A DNA stretch of 64,000 bases from Nocardia nova SH22a (GCF_000523235.1 NZ_CP006850.1:4526001-4590000); one strand, 5' to 3'; shown: positions 33,044 through 42,745, numbered from the stretch's first letter. Notes: generated by a model not told the origin, from the letters alone. Program-made: numbers and translations.

Positions 33044-33733
33044 ATGGCACCTCCCCGCGGACGGGGCCGGCCACCGCGGCTGAGCCGGGAACGCATCATC
33101 GCCGCCGCCCGCACCCTCGCACCGGAGGATCTGACCATGCGGGCGGTCGCCGACGCCCTCGGCGTGGACCGCAAATCACTCAACTATCACGTCAGCGATC
33201 GGCAGGGACTGCTCGAACTCGTCGCCTTCGACGCCTTCGACGCCGGATTCCGCCGGGTCGTCGTGCCCGAACGCGACGACTGGCGCGAACTGCTGCGACT
33301 GTTCGCCGTCGCGGTCGCCGACGTGCTCGTGCAGGTGGGCGTGCTCATTCCCTATGTGCGCTTCGACGGTAAGGCCGGGCTGTCGGCGCTGGCGGCGGTG
33401 GAGCGGATCGTGGCGACGCTGGTCGGCGCCGGGCTGAGCCCCGGCGAGGCGGGCCGCACCCTGAAACTGATCGCGCAGATCGCACAGGCGTCGGCTCGCG
33501 AAGCCCTCGACGCCGACCACGGTCCGGTCGACACGCAGGCCGCCGCGGTGAGCCGAACCCTCAGCGGCACCGGGGAATTCCCGCTGTTGCGCACGATCGC
33601 CGCCGCGCACGGCGCGGACGCCCTGACCGGCAGGCAGTTCCGATTCGATGTCGCCGTGGTCATCGACGGCCTGCAGCGGCGGCTGGAGAATCGCAGCGCC
33701 GCACCGCCGGACGAGGACGGGCCCGGGGACTGA
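33044..33733 (+). CDS. TetR family regulator with TetR_C-type ligand domain
   Basis: A 229-residue regulator. The DNA-binding part is unusual but clear: a basic GRGRPPRLSRERIIAAARTL start, then LTMRAVADALGVDRKSLNYHVSDRQGLLELV (about 28-58), resembling the TetR class that includes tetracycline repressors. GAGGG precedes the ATG at 33044. Divergent from the TetR gene at 32816. Ligand unknown. Confidence 0.88.
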   Translation: MAPPRGRGRPPRLSRERIIAAARTLAPEDLTMRAVADALGVDRKSLNYHVSDRQGLLELVAFDAFDAGFRRVVVPERDDWRELLRLFAVAVADVLVQVGVLIPYVRFDGKAGLSALAAVERIVATLVGAGLSPGEAGRTLKLIAQIAQASAREALDADHGPVDTQAAAVSRTLSGTGEFPLLRTIAAAHGADALTGRQFRFDVAVVIDGLQRRLENRSAAPPDEDGPGD

Positions 33734-33793
33734 GCGTGCCTCGCGGGCAGCACATCGGCGCCGACGGTCGCTGCGTCCGGCGACGGCATCGGG

Positions 33794-34171
33794 TCAGTGC
33801 GGCCGCCGGGTGGTCCGCAGGCCCAGGCGGCGGGCAGCCAGATCGAATGCCGATGGGCCACAGACCTTCCCGGACTTCCCGATGCCACCGATACGGCTCG
33901 TCCGCCGCGGACGGGCGCCGATCACAGGTCGCGCCACCGCTCCGCCTGCGACGTCCGGACGATCGGCGGGCACCGCGCAACTGCGATCACCACCCGGGTG
34001 TGCCATCTCGGCGACCAGCTCACCCAGCAGATCCCGGGTGGATTCGGCCCGCGCGCGCAGATCCGGCGTGCCCGCGGCGAGGTCGACGATCGTGTTCAGT
34101 TCTCCGAAGGCCACCACCAGCCTGCGGAGCGCCGCACGCTGCTGGGCCACCGACAGGCCGTTGATACTCAC
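33794..34171 (-). CDS. Small uncharacterised protein
   Basis: A possible 125-residue protein with a GTG start. The first 60 codons (VSINGLSVAQQRAALRRL, then AFGELNTIVDLAAGTPDLRA) have strong G/C third positions and an amphipathic helical pattern, which argues for a real gene. The C-terminal half is Arg/Gly-rich and less convincing. No strong ribosome site is visible. It is divergent from the DUF1003-RyR gene over 246 bp that contain nothing else I can name. Confidence 0.5.
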   Translation of the reverse strand: MSINGLSVAQQRAALRRLVVAFGELNTIVDLAAGTPDLRARAESTRDLLGELVAEMAHPGGDRSCAVPADRPDVAGGAVARPVIGARPRRTSRIGGIGKSGKVCGPSAFDLAARRLGLRTTRRPH

Positions 34172-34417
34172 ATTCCACTGATCGGACCGGCGGCCCTTGA
34201 TGTTTCGTTTCGCCCGCGGACGAGTCGGCAACGCCTGATCCCCGGCCCCGGCACGCCGCCCCGCATGCCGCGTCAGGACCGGTAACTCGCCCGAACATGC
34301 CTGCCGCGCAGTCTCTTTCACCGTCGATCCGAGCGCATGACGCATCGACGCAGCAAACACTTCCCGCCGGTGGCAAGTACAGTGCGTGTCGGACGGAGTA
34401 CAGCGAGGGGATCGAAG

Positions 34418-35752
34418 GTGGACAGCGACAGCCGCGCGGACGGAACGCACGCCGCCGCGGTGACAATGGCCGACGAGCGCATCGGATTCAACGACACCGT
34501 GGCCGCGGCGGTCACCCGCCGGGTGGGATCGATGCCCGCGCTGTATGTGGTGCTCGTCGTGTTCGCGACCTGGATGGGACTGGCCACCTGGGGCCCGTTG
34601 CACAGCGCCGATCCGTATCCCTTCCCCTTCCTGCTGTTCGTCAACAATGTGGCGCAGCTGGTGTTGTGCCTGATCATCCTGGTGGGCCAGCGGGTACTCA
34701 GCGCCGCCGACGACGACCGGTCGATCCAGACCCACCGCAACACCGAGGCGATCTTCGCCCAGGTCGCCGATCTGCAGGCCCATCTCGACCGCCACGACCG
34801 CGCGCTCAGCCGCGGCCTGAGCCTGCTGGAATCGACACCGCATCCGTGGATCCGCCGCCACCGGGTGCAGCCGCCGCCGCAGGCACGCGATCAGGCGGTC
34901 AGCACCAACGATCGGATCGCGGTGTGGCTGACCCGGCGCCTCGGCAGCGTCTGGGCCTTCTACTTCGCGCTGATCTCGCAGTTGCTCTGGGTGCTGCTGT
35001 CGGAGTTCGGAATCCAGACCGTCGACCCGTATCCGTTCGCGTTCATGGCGTTCCTGTCGACGCTGGCCCAGCTGATCTTCATGATCGTGATCATGGTCGG
35101 CCAGGACGTGCTCGGCCGCACCGGCGACCGCCGATCCGAGCAGACCTTCCTCGACGCCGAGGCCATCCTGCACGAATGCCGCCGGATGAAGGCCCGGCTC
35201 AACGCCCAGGACCGCGTCATCGACAGTCTCACCGGATACGTCACCGGCCGGGTCAGCGAACAGCTCGGCCGGGCCCTGCACGAGACCAGCGAACGAGTCG
35301 ATCACCAGGCCCGCGCCCACGCCGTCATGACGACCGGGCAGGCCCCCGCCGACGCCGCCGCGCTGCGGCACTGGGACGAGCTCACCGAGACCGACCGGCA
35401 GACCTACCGGACGCAGGCCCGCGGTATCGGCGAGAATCTCGCCGCCATCGGATATTTCATGGTGCCCGCGTTCGAGGCGGCCTACGAGATCGGCTTCGAC
35501 GACGAGGAGATCGGCCTGCTGGCCCGCTTCGAATACGAACGCCGGATGGCCCGGCTGCGCGCCGAACGGCTCGACCGCGGCCCGCACGAGGACCCCGACG
35601 ACGCGCAGCCGCTGCCCTGGCACGACCTGCCCCAATCGGGGCGGATCCGCTATCTGCAAGCGGCGCGGCGCATTCCGGTGATCATCTCCGGCGCCGGTTT
35701 CCAGGTGCTGCGCAGTACCCGCCCGCACCTGGCCGCGGCCCCCGCCGGGTGA
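34418..35752 (+). CDS. Double-DUF1003 membrane protein with C-terminal RyR-like domain
   Basis: A 444-residue protein with two copies of DUF1003 (about 22-125 and 165-270), each a pair of membrane helices with the hallmark DPYPF loop, followed by a soluble region. That region contains HWDELTETDRQTYRTQARGI and then LLARFEYERRMARLRAERL ... LPWHDLPQSGRIRYLQAARR, the pattern of bacterial RyR (ryanodine-receptor) repeats; the usual EHERW box is changed to EYERR. I chose the GTG at 34418 with GAGGGG upstream. Function is unknown. The RyR domain suggests ligand or nucleotide sensing at the membrane (inference). Confidence 0.8.
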   Translation: MDSDSRADGTHAAAVTMADERIGFNDTVAAAVTRRVGSMPALYVVLVVFATWMGLATWGPLHSADPYPFPFLLFVNNVAQLVLCLIILVGQRVLSAADDDRSIQTHRNTEAIFAQVADLQAHLDRHDRALSRGLSLLESTPHPWIRRHRVQPPPQARDQAVSTNDRIAVWLTRRLGSVWAFYFALISQLLWVLLSEFGIQTVDPYPFAFMAFLSTLAQLIFMIVIMVGQDVLGRTGDRRSEQTFLDAEAILHECRRMKARLNAQDRVIDSLTGYVTGRVSEQLGRALHETSERVDHQARAHAVMTTGQAPADAAALRHWDELTETDRQTYRTQARGIGENLAAIGYFMVPAFEAAYEIGFDDEEIGLLARFEYERRMARLRAERLDRGPHEDPDDAQPLPWHDLPQSGRIRYLQAARRIPVIISGAGFQVLRSTRPHLAAAPAG

Positions 35753-35791
35753 CCCGCGAGTGCGTCCGGGCCTGACGTATCGTCGGCTCGT

Positions 35792-36556
35792 ATGACCGAA
35801 GATCTGTTGGGAAAGGGCGCGCTGATCACCGGCGCCAGTCGTGGAATCGGGCACGCGGTGGCGGCCGAGTTGTTGCGGCGCGGCGCGAACGTGCTGATCA
35901 CCGCCCGCAAGCCGGAACCCCTGGAGGCGGCCGCCGAGGAGCTGCGCGCACTCGGCCATCCCGGGAAAGTTCTTGCGGTGGCGGGCAATTCGGGCGCCGA
36001 GTCGGCACGCGCCGAACAGGTCGCCGCCGCGGTCGCCGAGTTCGGGTCACTCGACATCCTGATCAACAACACCGGTATCAACCCGGTGTACGGCTCGCTG
36101 ATGGAGGCCGATCTCGACGCGGTGCGCAAGATCTTCGACGTCAACGTCGTGGCGGCGCTGGGCTATGTCCAGCAGGCGTACCGGGCGTGGATGGGCGAGC
36201 ACGGCGGCGCGGTGGTGAATCTGGCCAGTGTCGCGGGGATCCGGTCCACCGGGGTGATCGCCGCCTACGGTGCGTCCAAGGCCGCGCTCATCCGCCTCAC
36301 CGAGGAACTGGCTTGGCAGCTGGGCCCCTCGATCCGGGTCAACGCGGTGGCCCCCGGCGTGGTGAAGACGAAGTTCGCCGACGCGCTGTACACCGACAAC
36401 GAGGAAGCCGCCGCGAGCGCCTACCCGCTGCGCCGCCTGGGCACGCCCGAGGACGTCGCCGGGCTGGTCGGGTTCCTGGTCTCCGATCAGGCGGCGTGGA
36501 TCACCGGTGAGGTGGTGCGGGTCGACGGCGGCCTGCTGGCCACCGGCGGTATCTGA
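35792..36556 (+). CDS. Short-chain dehydrogenase/reductase (SDR)
   Basis: A 254-residue classical SDR. The cofactor motif TGASRGIG (14-21), NNTG, a Ser in NLASVAG and YGASK are present, as is the C-terminal WITGEVVRVDGG. The substrate is not predictable. It stands alone, 39 bp after the DUF1003-RyR gene, and converges with the next gene. Confidence 0.92.
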   Translation: MTEDLLGKGALITGASRGIGHAVAAELLRRGANVLITARKPEPLEAAAEELRALGHPGKVLAVAGNSGAESARAEQVAAAVAEFGSLDILINNTGINPVYGSLMEADLDAVRKIFDVNVVAALGYVQQAYRAWMGEHGGAVVNLASVAGIRSTGVIAAYGASKAALIRLTEELAWQLGPSIRVNAVAPGVVKTKFADALYTDNEEAAASAYPLRRLGTPEDVAGLVGFLVSDQAAWITGEVVRVDGGLLATGGI

Positions 36557-36558
36557 GC

Positions 36559-37416
36559 TCAGCGGAAGGCGAGGGCGCCCAGGATGTCGGCGTGCCGGTA
36601 CTTCAGGTACGTCTTGGCCGTCTCCTCGTCCACCGCGTTCGTGGCGGTGGCGAAGGTGACGACCAGATAGTCCTTCTGGGCGTCGTCTTTCCATTTACCG
36701 ACGGCGAAGTGGTCGACATAGGTGCCGGGCCGCAGTTTCAGGTCGGCGTCGGTGTACTGGCCGGGCGCCGCCTCGGCCTTCGCCGCACTCGACATTCCCA
36801 TGATGAACTGGGTCAGCATCAGCGACCCGTTCTCGGCCTTGTACACCATCTCCGCCGCGTACTGGCAGCCCAGCCCGGTCAGTTTGCCGCCGACCTCGAT
36901 ATCGGAACAGCTGGGATGATCGCGGCCCTGCACCCAGTCGGCGTGCAGTTCGACATCGCCGAGCTTGAAGTCCCAGTTCTTGGCGTAGTCCTGATAGCTG
37001 ACGTGCGGGGAGGTACCGGCATCGGGCGCTGTGGTCTCGGGCGCGGTGGTCGCGGCCTGCGTGGTCGCGGGCACCAGCGCCGGGGTGCTGCTGGCGGCGC
37101 CGCCCGCCTGGTTCTTCGGATCGGAGTCCCGGGTGGCGACCACGACGATGCCGATACCGACGACGAGCAGCGCGATGACCCCGAACACGATGCCGACGAT
37201 CAGCCCGCTGTTGTTCTTCGGCGGGCCGGGTGTGCCGTAGCCGCCGCCGTAGCCGGGCTGGTCCCAATTCGGCTGCGACTGCGGCTGATCCCACGACGGC
37301 GCTTCCCACCCCGTCGGCTGTGCGTCCCAGCCACCCTGCTGGTAAGGGTCACCGCCCCAGCCACCGTCGTGCGGTTGCTGCGGGCCGGGCCCGTACGGGC
37401 CGGGGGGATACGTCAT
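36559..37416 (-). CDS. Membrane-anchored protein with Pro/Gly/Gln-rich N-terminus
   Basis: A 285-residue protein in three parts: a cytoplasmic disordered stretch rich in P, G, Q, W and Y (1-68), one membrane helix (about 71-94, GLIVGIVFGVIALLVVGIGI), a Thr/Ala/Pro linker, and an extracytoplasmic domain (about 140-285) with two cysteines (CSDIEVGGKLTGLGC) that may pair. This layout is common in actinobacterial envelope proteins of unknown function. GGAAGG precedes the ATG at 37416. Confidence 0.8.
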   Translation of the reverse strand: MTYPPGPYGPGPQQPHDGGWGGDPYQQGGWDAQPTGWEAPSWDQPQSQPNWDQPGYGGGYGTPGPPKNNSGLIVGIVFGVIALLVVGIGIVVVATRDSDPKNQAGGAASSTPALVPATTQAATTAPETTAPDAGTSPHVSYQDYAKNWDFKLGDVELHADWVQGRDHPSCSDIEVGGKLTGLGCQYAAEMVYKAENGSLMLTQFIMGMSSAAKAEAAPGQYTDADLKLRPGTYVDHFAVGKWKDDAQKDYLVVTFATATNAVDEETAKTYLKYRHADILGALAFR

Positions 37417-37548
37417 CTGCTGCCACCTTCCACATCCCGGGGCAGTGCCCTCCGCGGTTCGTCCCCCCGGGCATCGACTTGCGACCCTACCGGACCGATA
37501 TCGCGACGGGCGGAGGCGACCGTTAACGGGATCTGCTGCAATAGCCGG

Positions 37549-38616
37549 GTGGACGCGGACCTGATCGTGTGCGGGCTGGGACCGGCCGGACGGGCACTGG
37601 CCCATCGCGCGGCACGGCGCGGGCTGTCGGTGATCGCGATCGATCCGCAGCCGGAACGCCGCTGGCGGGCCACCTACGCGGCCTGGGCCGACGAGGTGCC
37701 GGACTGGCTCGAACCCCGAGCCGTCGCGGCGGTGACCGACCGCCCGCGAGCGCGCGGCACGCGATGGTTCACCCTGTCGCGGCCCTATTCGGTGTTCGAC
37801 ACCGCGGCACTGCAGGATAGCCTCGATCTGACCGGGGTGCGGGTGCTGACCGACCGGGTCACCGGGATCGAGCGACCGGACCGGATACGCACGGACTCCG
37901 GCGCCCCGCTCACCGCGCACCGGATCGTCGATGCCCGTGGCCTGGCCCGCCGCCCGGACCGCGCCGAGCAGACCGCCTACGGAATCGTGCTACGCGGTGT
38001 GGCGCCGACGGTGTTCATGGACTGGCTGCCCGACAACGGCGCCCCCACCGGCGAGGCCCCGTCCTTTCTCTACACCCTCGATCTCGGCAACGGCACGACG
38101 CTCTACGAGGAGACCTGCCTGGCCGGGCGCCCGGGCCTCGGCATCGGCACGCTGCGCCGGCGCCTCGAGTATCGATTACGTTCTCGCGCGGTCGCATTCG
38201 ATGCCGTCGAGGCGACCGAGCGGGTCCGGTTCGCGCTCGAGGGCGGCACCGCGCGCGAGGGGCGATTCGGCGCGGCCGGCGCCCTGCTGCACCCGGCGAC
38301 CGGATACAGCGTCGGCGCGGCACTGTCGGCCGCCGATGCCGTCGCCGCCGGGCAGCCGCTGTGGCCGGCCCCGGCCCGTGCGGCGCACGCACTGCGCCGC
38401 GCTGGGCTGCGGGCGCTGCTGGCCCTGCCGCCGCACGATGTCGCGCCGTTCTTCGACACCTTCTTCGGCCTGACGCCCGCACGGCAGCGCGCCTATCTCT
38501 CCGGGCGGACGGATCTACGCGGCACCGCCGCCGCGATGACCGCGCTGTTCGGCGCCCTGCCCTGGCGGCAACGCCGGATCCTGATGCGGGCGGCCACCGG
38601 GCCGCATCAGCGGTGA
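37549..38616 (+). CDS. Lycopene-cyclase-like FAD/NAD(P)-binding protein
   Basis: A 355-residue flavoprotein of the CrtL/CrtY lycopene cyclase family. The nucleotide-binding start DLIVCGLGPAGRALAHRAARRG is at residues 4-25, with RWRATYAAWADEVP near 45, MDWLP near 160 and LLHPATGYSVGAALSAAD near 250, all typical of carotenoid cyclases. A GTG start is used. No other carotenoid gene lies in the window, so the cyclase role is a family inference. The last 10 bp overlap the convergent PP2C gene. Confidence 0.82.
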   Translation: MDADLIVCGLGPAGRALAHRAARRGLSVIAIDPQPERRWRATYAAWADEVPDWLEPRAVAAVTDRPRARGTRWFTLSRPYSVFDTAALQDSLDLTGVRVLTDRVTGIERPDRIRTDSGAPLTAHRIVDARGLARRPDRAEQTAYGIVLRGVAPTVFMDWLPDNGAPTGEAPSFLYTLDLGNGTTLYEETCLAGRPGLGIGTLRRRLEYRLRSRAVAFDAVEATERVRFALEGGTAREGRFGAAGALLHPATGYSVGAALSAADAVAAGQPLWPAPARAAHALRRAGLRALLALPPHDVAPFFDTFFGLTPARQRAYLSGRTDLRGTAAAMTALFGALPWRQRRILMRAATGPHQR

Positions 38617-39347
38617 TCGAAGACCAGTGCGGTGGTGTTGTCGGTGGCCCCGGCGCGCAGCGCGGAGTCGACCAGAGTGTCGGCGGCCTCGGCCGCGGAG
38701 CCGGAGTCGGCCAGGATCCGTTTGATCTCGGACATGGTCAGGGTCTTGTGCACGCCGTCGGTGCTGAGCAACCAGCGCCCGGCGCCGGTGCCGGTGCTGC
38801 CGTGACCGATCGTCTCCAGCCGCACGGTCCGCGCCGAGGTGGTCACCATGTGGTGCATGCGCGGGGCGACGGCGACACCGCGCGCGCTCATCATCTCCGC
38901 GACGGTGTGGTCGCTGGTGACCTGATGCAGGACCCGGCCGTTCCAGTGGTAGGCGCGGCAGTCGCCGACCCAGGCGATATCGCAGGGCCCGTCGTCGCGA
39001 TCCGGCGTCGGGCAGACCGCGACGACCATGCAGCTGTCGGCCGAGGGTTCGGGGTATTCGCGCAGCAACTGCTGTTGTGCCGCAAGCAGTCCCGCGACCG
39101 CGCTGCCGCCGATCGCGACCCGGGCGGCCACCTGGGCGGCCGTTCGCGCGGCCCGCGCGGCGAGCAAGTGGTCGCCGATGCCGTCGGCCACCGCGAACGC
39201 GCTGCGCCCGAGCGCGGAGTCGATATACCCCGACACCGCGTCGGCATTGAGTGACCGGCCGCCGCGCCGGCTGACCGAATGCGCCGTGATCCCGGTGAGC
39301 CGCATCAGCTCACGCCGGGTGATTGCCGTCGTCACCGCTGTGTGCAC
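38607..39347 (-). CDS. PP2C-family Ser/Thr phosphatase
   Basis: A 246-residue PPM phosphatase. Metal-binding motifs are NADAV near the N-terminus, AVADGIGD (about 50), WVGDCRAY (about 123), LLSTDGVHK (about 190) and GATDNTTALV at the C-terminus. No membrane segment. GAGGAGG lies just upstream of the GTG start at 39347. Its partner kinase is not in the window. The interval 39348-39576 holds nothing recognisable. Confidence 0.9.
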   Translation of the reverse strand: MHTAVTTAITRRELMRLTGITAHSVSRRGGRSLNADAVSGYIDSALGRSAFAVADGIGDHLLAARAARTAAQVAARVAIGGSAVAGLLAAQQQLLREYPEPSADSCMVVAVCPTPDRDDGPCDIAWVGDCRAYHWNGRVLHQVTSDHTVAEMMSARGVAVAPRMHHMVTTSARTVRLETIGHGSTGTGAGRWLLSTDGVHKTLTMSEIKRILADSGSAAEAADTLVDSALRAGATDNTTALVFDHR

Positions 39348-39576
39348 GGCCGACCTCCTCGACTGCCCCTGCCGAATGCGGTCTCGTTCGACCCCGGAAT
39401 TGATCGCGAGGGAACACGATCGGCACCGAAGCTGCCCGGAACGGAAACCGCCTGTCCCGACTATGTCAGTCCGGACCGTGTTCAACCTGTGAAAACGGGC
39501 ACGAGTTCATTACAGGCCGCCGTCACGGGCGCCGGGCGCCACCGATTCGTGACGCGAGCGGCGGATCAGGCGCGGT

Positions 39577-39990
39577 TCACCGCGATTCCGGCGCGAGCGC
39601 GGTGGTGCCGGTGAGGGCCCGGATCTCGGTCACCAACTCCTCGAGCGGGGTGCCGGTGGGAAATACCGCCGCGGCGCCCGCCTCGCGCAGGCGCGGCACA
39701 TCGGCCTGCGGGATGGTGCCGCCCACGACCACCGCGATATCACCGGCGTCGGCCTCGCGCAGCCCGGCCACCACCTTCGCGGTCAGGCCCAGATGGGCGC
39801 CGGACAGGATGCTCAGGCCGACCACCGCCACATCCTCGGCGACCGCGATCGACACGATCTCCTCCACCCGGCGGCGGATTCCGGTGTAGACGACCTCGAA
39901 TCCGGCGTCGCGCAATGTGCGGGCCACGATCTTGGCGCCTCGGTCGTGGCCGTCGAGGCCGGGTTTGGCGACCAGTACGCGGGCGGGCAT
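39577..39990 (-). CDS. Acyl-CoA mutase small subunit (B12-binding domain)
   Basis: A 137-residue cobalamin-binding protein. The base-off/His-on motif DGHDRG has axial His15, followed by GLSILSGAH and [12 protein letters not shown], typical of methylmalonyl- and isobutyryl-CoA mutase small subunits. Its ATG overlaps the stop of the large subunit by one base (TGATG), giving translational coupling. Confidence 0.93.
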   Translation of the reverse strand: MPARVLVAKPGLDGHDRGAKIVARTLRDAGFEVVYTGIRRRVEEIVSIAVAEDVAVVGLSILSGAHLGLTAKVVAGLREADAGDIAVVVGGTIPQADVPRLREAGAAAVFPTGTPLEELVTEIRALTGTTALAPESR

Positions 39991-41567
39991 CAGAACACCA
40001 CCGGCTGCTGGAATTCGCCCCACACCGATTTCAGCGCGGCGGTCATCTCCCCCACCGTGCAGTAGGCGTTGGCGCAATCGATGAGCCGGTGCATCAGATT
40101 CTCGTCTCCCTCGGCGGCGCGCGACAGCGCCGACAATGTGCTGGCGACCGCGCCGGAATCGCGTTCCGCCTTGACCTTGGCCAGTCGCTTCAACTGCAGA
40201 TCCCTTCCCGCGGCGTCCAATTCGTAGGTGCCGATCTCGGGAGCGGGCTCGTCGGAGGTGAACCGGTTGACGCCGACGACCGGCCGCTGTCCCGATTCGA
40301 TGTCCTGGTGGGCGCGGTACGCCTCGTCGGCGATCAGGCCCTGCAGATAGCCGTCCTCGATGCAGCGGACCATGCCACCGTGCGCGTCCAGATCGGCCAT
40401 GATCTCCACGATGCGCTCCTCGGTCGCGTCGGTGAGCCCCTCCACGAAATAGGAACCGCCCAGCGGATCGGCGACCCGGGTGACACCGGTCTCGTAGGCC
40501 AGGATCTGCTGGGTGCGCAGCGCCATCGTCGCCGATTCCTCACTGGGCAGGGCGAACGGCTCGTCCCAGGCGGCGGTGAACATCGACTGCACCCCGCCCA
40601 GAACCGAGGCCATCGCCTCGTAGGCGACGCGCACCAGATTGTTCTGCGCCTGCGGTGCGTACAGCGAGGCGCCGCCGGACACGCAGCCGAACCGGAACAT
40701 CGAGGCCCGATCGGTCTTCGCGCCGTAGCGTTCGCGGACCAGGGTGGCCCAGCGGCGCCGTCCCGCACGGTATTTCGCGATCTCCTCGAAGAAGTCACCG
40801 TGGGTGTAGAAGAAGAAGGAGATCTGCGGGGCGAATTCATCGATGCTCATCCGCCCGCGCTCGACCACGGTGTCGCAGTAGGTGACGCCGTCGGCGAGGG
40901 TGAACGCCATCTCCTGCACCGCGGTGGCGCCCGCGTCGCGAAAGTGCGCGCCCGCCACCGAGATCGCGTTGAAGCGCGGCACCTCGGCGGCGCAGAATTC
41001 GATGGTGTCGGCGATCAGCCGCAGCGACGGCTGCGCGGGCCAGATCCAGGTGCCGCGCGAGGCGTATTCCTTGAGGATGTCGTTCTGGATCGTGCCGGTG
41101 AGCTTCGCGCGCGGCACGCCCTTGCGTTCGGCCGCGGCCACGTAGAACGCCAGCAGGATCGCGGCGGTGCCGTTGATGGTGAAACTGGTGCTGATCTTGT
41201 CCAGCGGAATCGAGTCGAACAGGATCTCCGCGTCGGCGAGGGTGTCCACGGCCACGCCGACCCGGCCCACCTCCTCGCCCACCTCGGGATCGTCGGAGTC
41301 GTAACCACATTGGGTCGGCAGATCCAGCGCGACCGACAGGCCGGTGCCGCCCTGTTCGAGCAGGTAGCGGTAGCGGCGATTGGATTCCTCGGCGGTGCCG
41401 AACCCCGAGTACTGCCGGAAGGTCCACAACCGGCCCCGGTACCCCTTCGCGAAATTGCCGCGGGTGAAAGGGAACTCGCCGGGAGCCGGTGGCTCGGCGG
41501 CGCGATCCGCGGGTCCGTAGACCGGGGCGAGCGGGATGCCGGAGGAGGTCAGGACGTCGTCGTTCAT
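39990..41567 (-). CDS. Acyl-CoA mutase large subunit (methylmalonyl-CoA mutase family)
   Basis: A 525-residue substrate-binding subunit of a two-subunit B12 mutase. Family motifs are [46 protein letters not shown] and SISGAH-like [14 protein letters not shown]. At the two residues used to predict substrate in this family, the Tyr five positions before the WTFRQ Trp and the Arg in SRGTWIWP are both kept, as in methylmalonyl-CoA mutase. However the 525-plus-137 split is like isobutyryl- or 2-hydroxyisobutyryl-CoA mutases. The substrate is therefore open. No MeaB chaperone gene is adjacent. Confidence 0.9.
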   Translation of the reverse strand: MNDDVLTSSGIPLAPVYGPADRAAEPPAPGEFPFTRGNFAKGYRGRLWTFRQYSGFGTAEESNRRYRYLLEQGGTGLSVALDLPTQCGYDSDDPEVGEEVGRVGVAVDTLADAEILFDSIPLDKISTSFTINGTAAILLAFYVAAAERKGVPRAKLTGTIQNDILKEYASRGTWIWPAQPSLRLIADTIEFCAAEVPRFNAISVAGAHFRDAGATAVQEMAFTLADGVTYCDTVVERGRMSIDEFAPQISFFFYTHGDFFEEIAKYRAGRRRWATLVRERYGAKTDRASMFRFGCVSGGASLYAPQAQNNLVRVAYEAMASVLGGVQSMFTAAWDEPFALPSEESATMALRTQQILAYETGVTRVADPLGGSYFVEGLTDATEERIVEIMADLDAHGGMVRCIEDGYLQGLIADEAYRAHQDIESGQRPVVGVNRFTSDEPAPEIGTYELDAAGRDLQLKRLAKVKAERDSGAVASTLSALSRAAEGDENLMHRLIDCANAYCTVGEMTAALKSVWGEFQQPVVF

Positions 41568-41641
41568 CCTTGAATACGTTACTTGCAAAAAAAGAGAATG
41601 CCAATACCATCAGGAGTGAACGACTGACTTCGAGGAGCCCC

Positions 41642-42466
41642 ATGCCCGCATATCCGTTGGCCGGCCGCACCATGGTCGTCTCCGGCGCCAGCCGCGGCAT
41701 CGGCCTGGCCATCGCCCTGGCCGCCGCCGCGCGCGGCGCCAATATCGTCCTGCTCGCCAAGACCGCACAGCCGCATCCGAAACTTCCGGGCACCGTGCAC
41801 ACCGCCGTCGCCGAGATCGAGGCCGCCGGCGGTAAGGCCGTGGCCGTGGTCGGCGATGTGCGCAACCCCGACGACACCCTGCGCACCGCGCAGACCGCCG
41901 TCGATCATTTCGGCGGCATCGACATCTGCGTCAACAACGCCAGTGCGATCGCGGTCGAACCCACCGGGTCCCTGCCGGTCAAACGCTTCGATCTGATGCA
42001 GGAGATCAACGTCCGCGGGACCTTCCTGCTGACCCAGGCCTGCCTGCCGTACCTGCGCGAATCCGCCGAGGCCCATGTGCTCACGATCTCGCCGCCGCTC
42101 AATCTGAGCCCGCGCTGGCTCGGCGCGCATCCGGCCTACACCCAGTCCAAATACGCCATGACGCTGCTGTCGCTGGGCTGGGCCACCGAGTTCGCGACCG
42201 ACGGCATCGGGGTGAACTGTCTCTGGCCGCAGACCTATATCGCGACCTCGGCGGTGGCGAACATGAACGACGGGTCCGCCCTGCTGGAATCGGCGCGCGA
42301 TCCGCGCATCATGGGCGATGCCGCGGCCGAGATCCTGTCGCGCCCGGCCGGATACACCACCGGCAACTGCTACATCGACGCCGAGGTGCTCATCGAATCC
42401 GGCGTCCGGGACCTGTCGGTCTACGGCGGGGGCGAGCGCCCCATCCCGGATCTGTTCCTGAACTGA
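41642..42466 (+). CDS. SDR oxidoreductase, HSDL2-like
   Basis: A 274-residue SDR of the type similar to HSDL2. It has VVSGASRGIGLAIALAAAARGANI at the N-terminus, NNASAI, and an active site with SPPLNLSPRW and YTQSKYAM. GAGGAG precedes the ATG. It is divergent from the mutase genes over 74 bp and followed by the zinc-ribbon and MmsA genes, so a role in acyl-CoA or keto-acid metabolism is likely. Confidence 0.88.
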   Translation: MPAYPLAGRTMVVSGASRGIGLAIALAAAARGANIVLLAKTAQPHPKLPGTVHTAVAEIEAAGGKAVAVVGDVRNPDDTLRTAQTAVDHFGGIDICVNNASAIAVEPTGSLPVKRFDLMQEINVRGTFLLTQACLPYLRESAEAHVLTISPPLNLSPRWLGAHPAYTQSKYAMTLLSLGWATEFATDGIGVNCLWPQTYIATSAVANMNDGSALLESARDPRIMGDAAAEILSRPAGYTTGNCYIDAEVLIESGVRDLSVYGGGERPIPDLFLN

Positions 42467-42526
42467 GCCGGGAGACACACCGTGAATCCGTTCCCGCACA
42501 ACCGAACTCGCGACCCGGAGGTCCCG

Positions 42527-42745
42527 ATGCAGCCGCCCGTCGATATCGTGATCCGGCAAATACTCGACTACTTCGGCACCTGCCCGCGCTGCGGCTACGC
42601 CGCCGAGGCCAGCGCCACCATCCGGACCTTCGCCGACGGTCACCGCGAAACCGGGATCACCGCCACCTGCGGTCTGCCCTGCGGCTGGTCCGGTCCCACG
42701 CCGCTGACCACCATGACCGGCGTGCACGCGGGGGCCGGGGCATGA
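42527..42745 (+). CDS. Small zinc-ribbon-like protein
   Basis: A 72-residue protein with two Cys pairs, CPRCGY (about 19-24) and CGLPCGW (about 48-54), that could bind one zinc. GGAGG lies 5 nt before the ATG at 42527; a GTG at 42482 with GGGAG is an alternative adding 15 residues. Its stop overlaps the mmsA start (ATGA), so the two are coupled. Unknown function. Confidence 0.65.
   Translation: MQPPVDIVIRQILDYFGTCPRCGYAAEASATIRTFADGHRETGITATCGLPCGWSGPTPLTTMTGVHAGAGA

Noticed and set aside
34172..35959. Minus-strand open frame antisense to the DUF1003-RyR gene
   Set aside because: Only the segment below 34171 has coding-like third positions in its own right; the rest mirrors the plus-strand gene.
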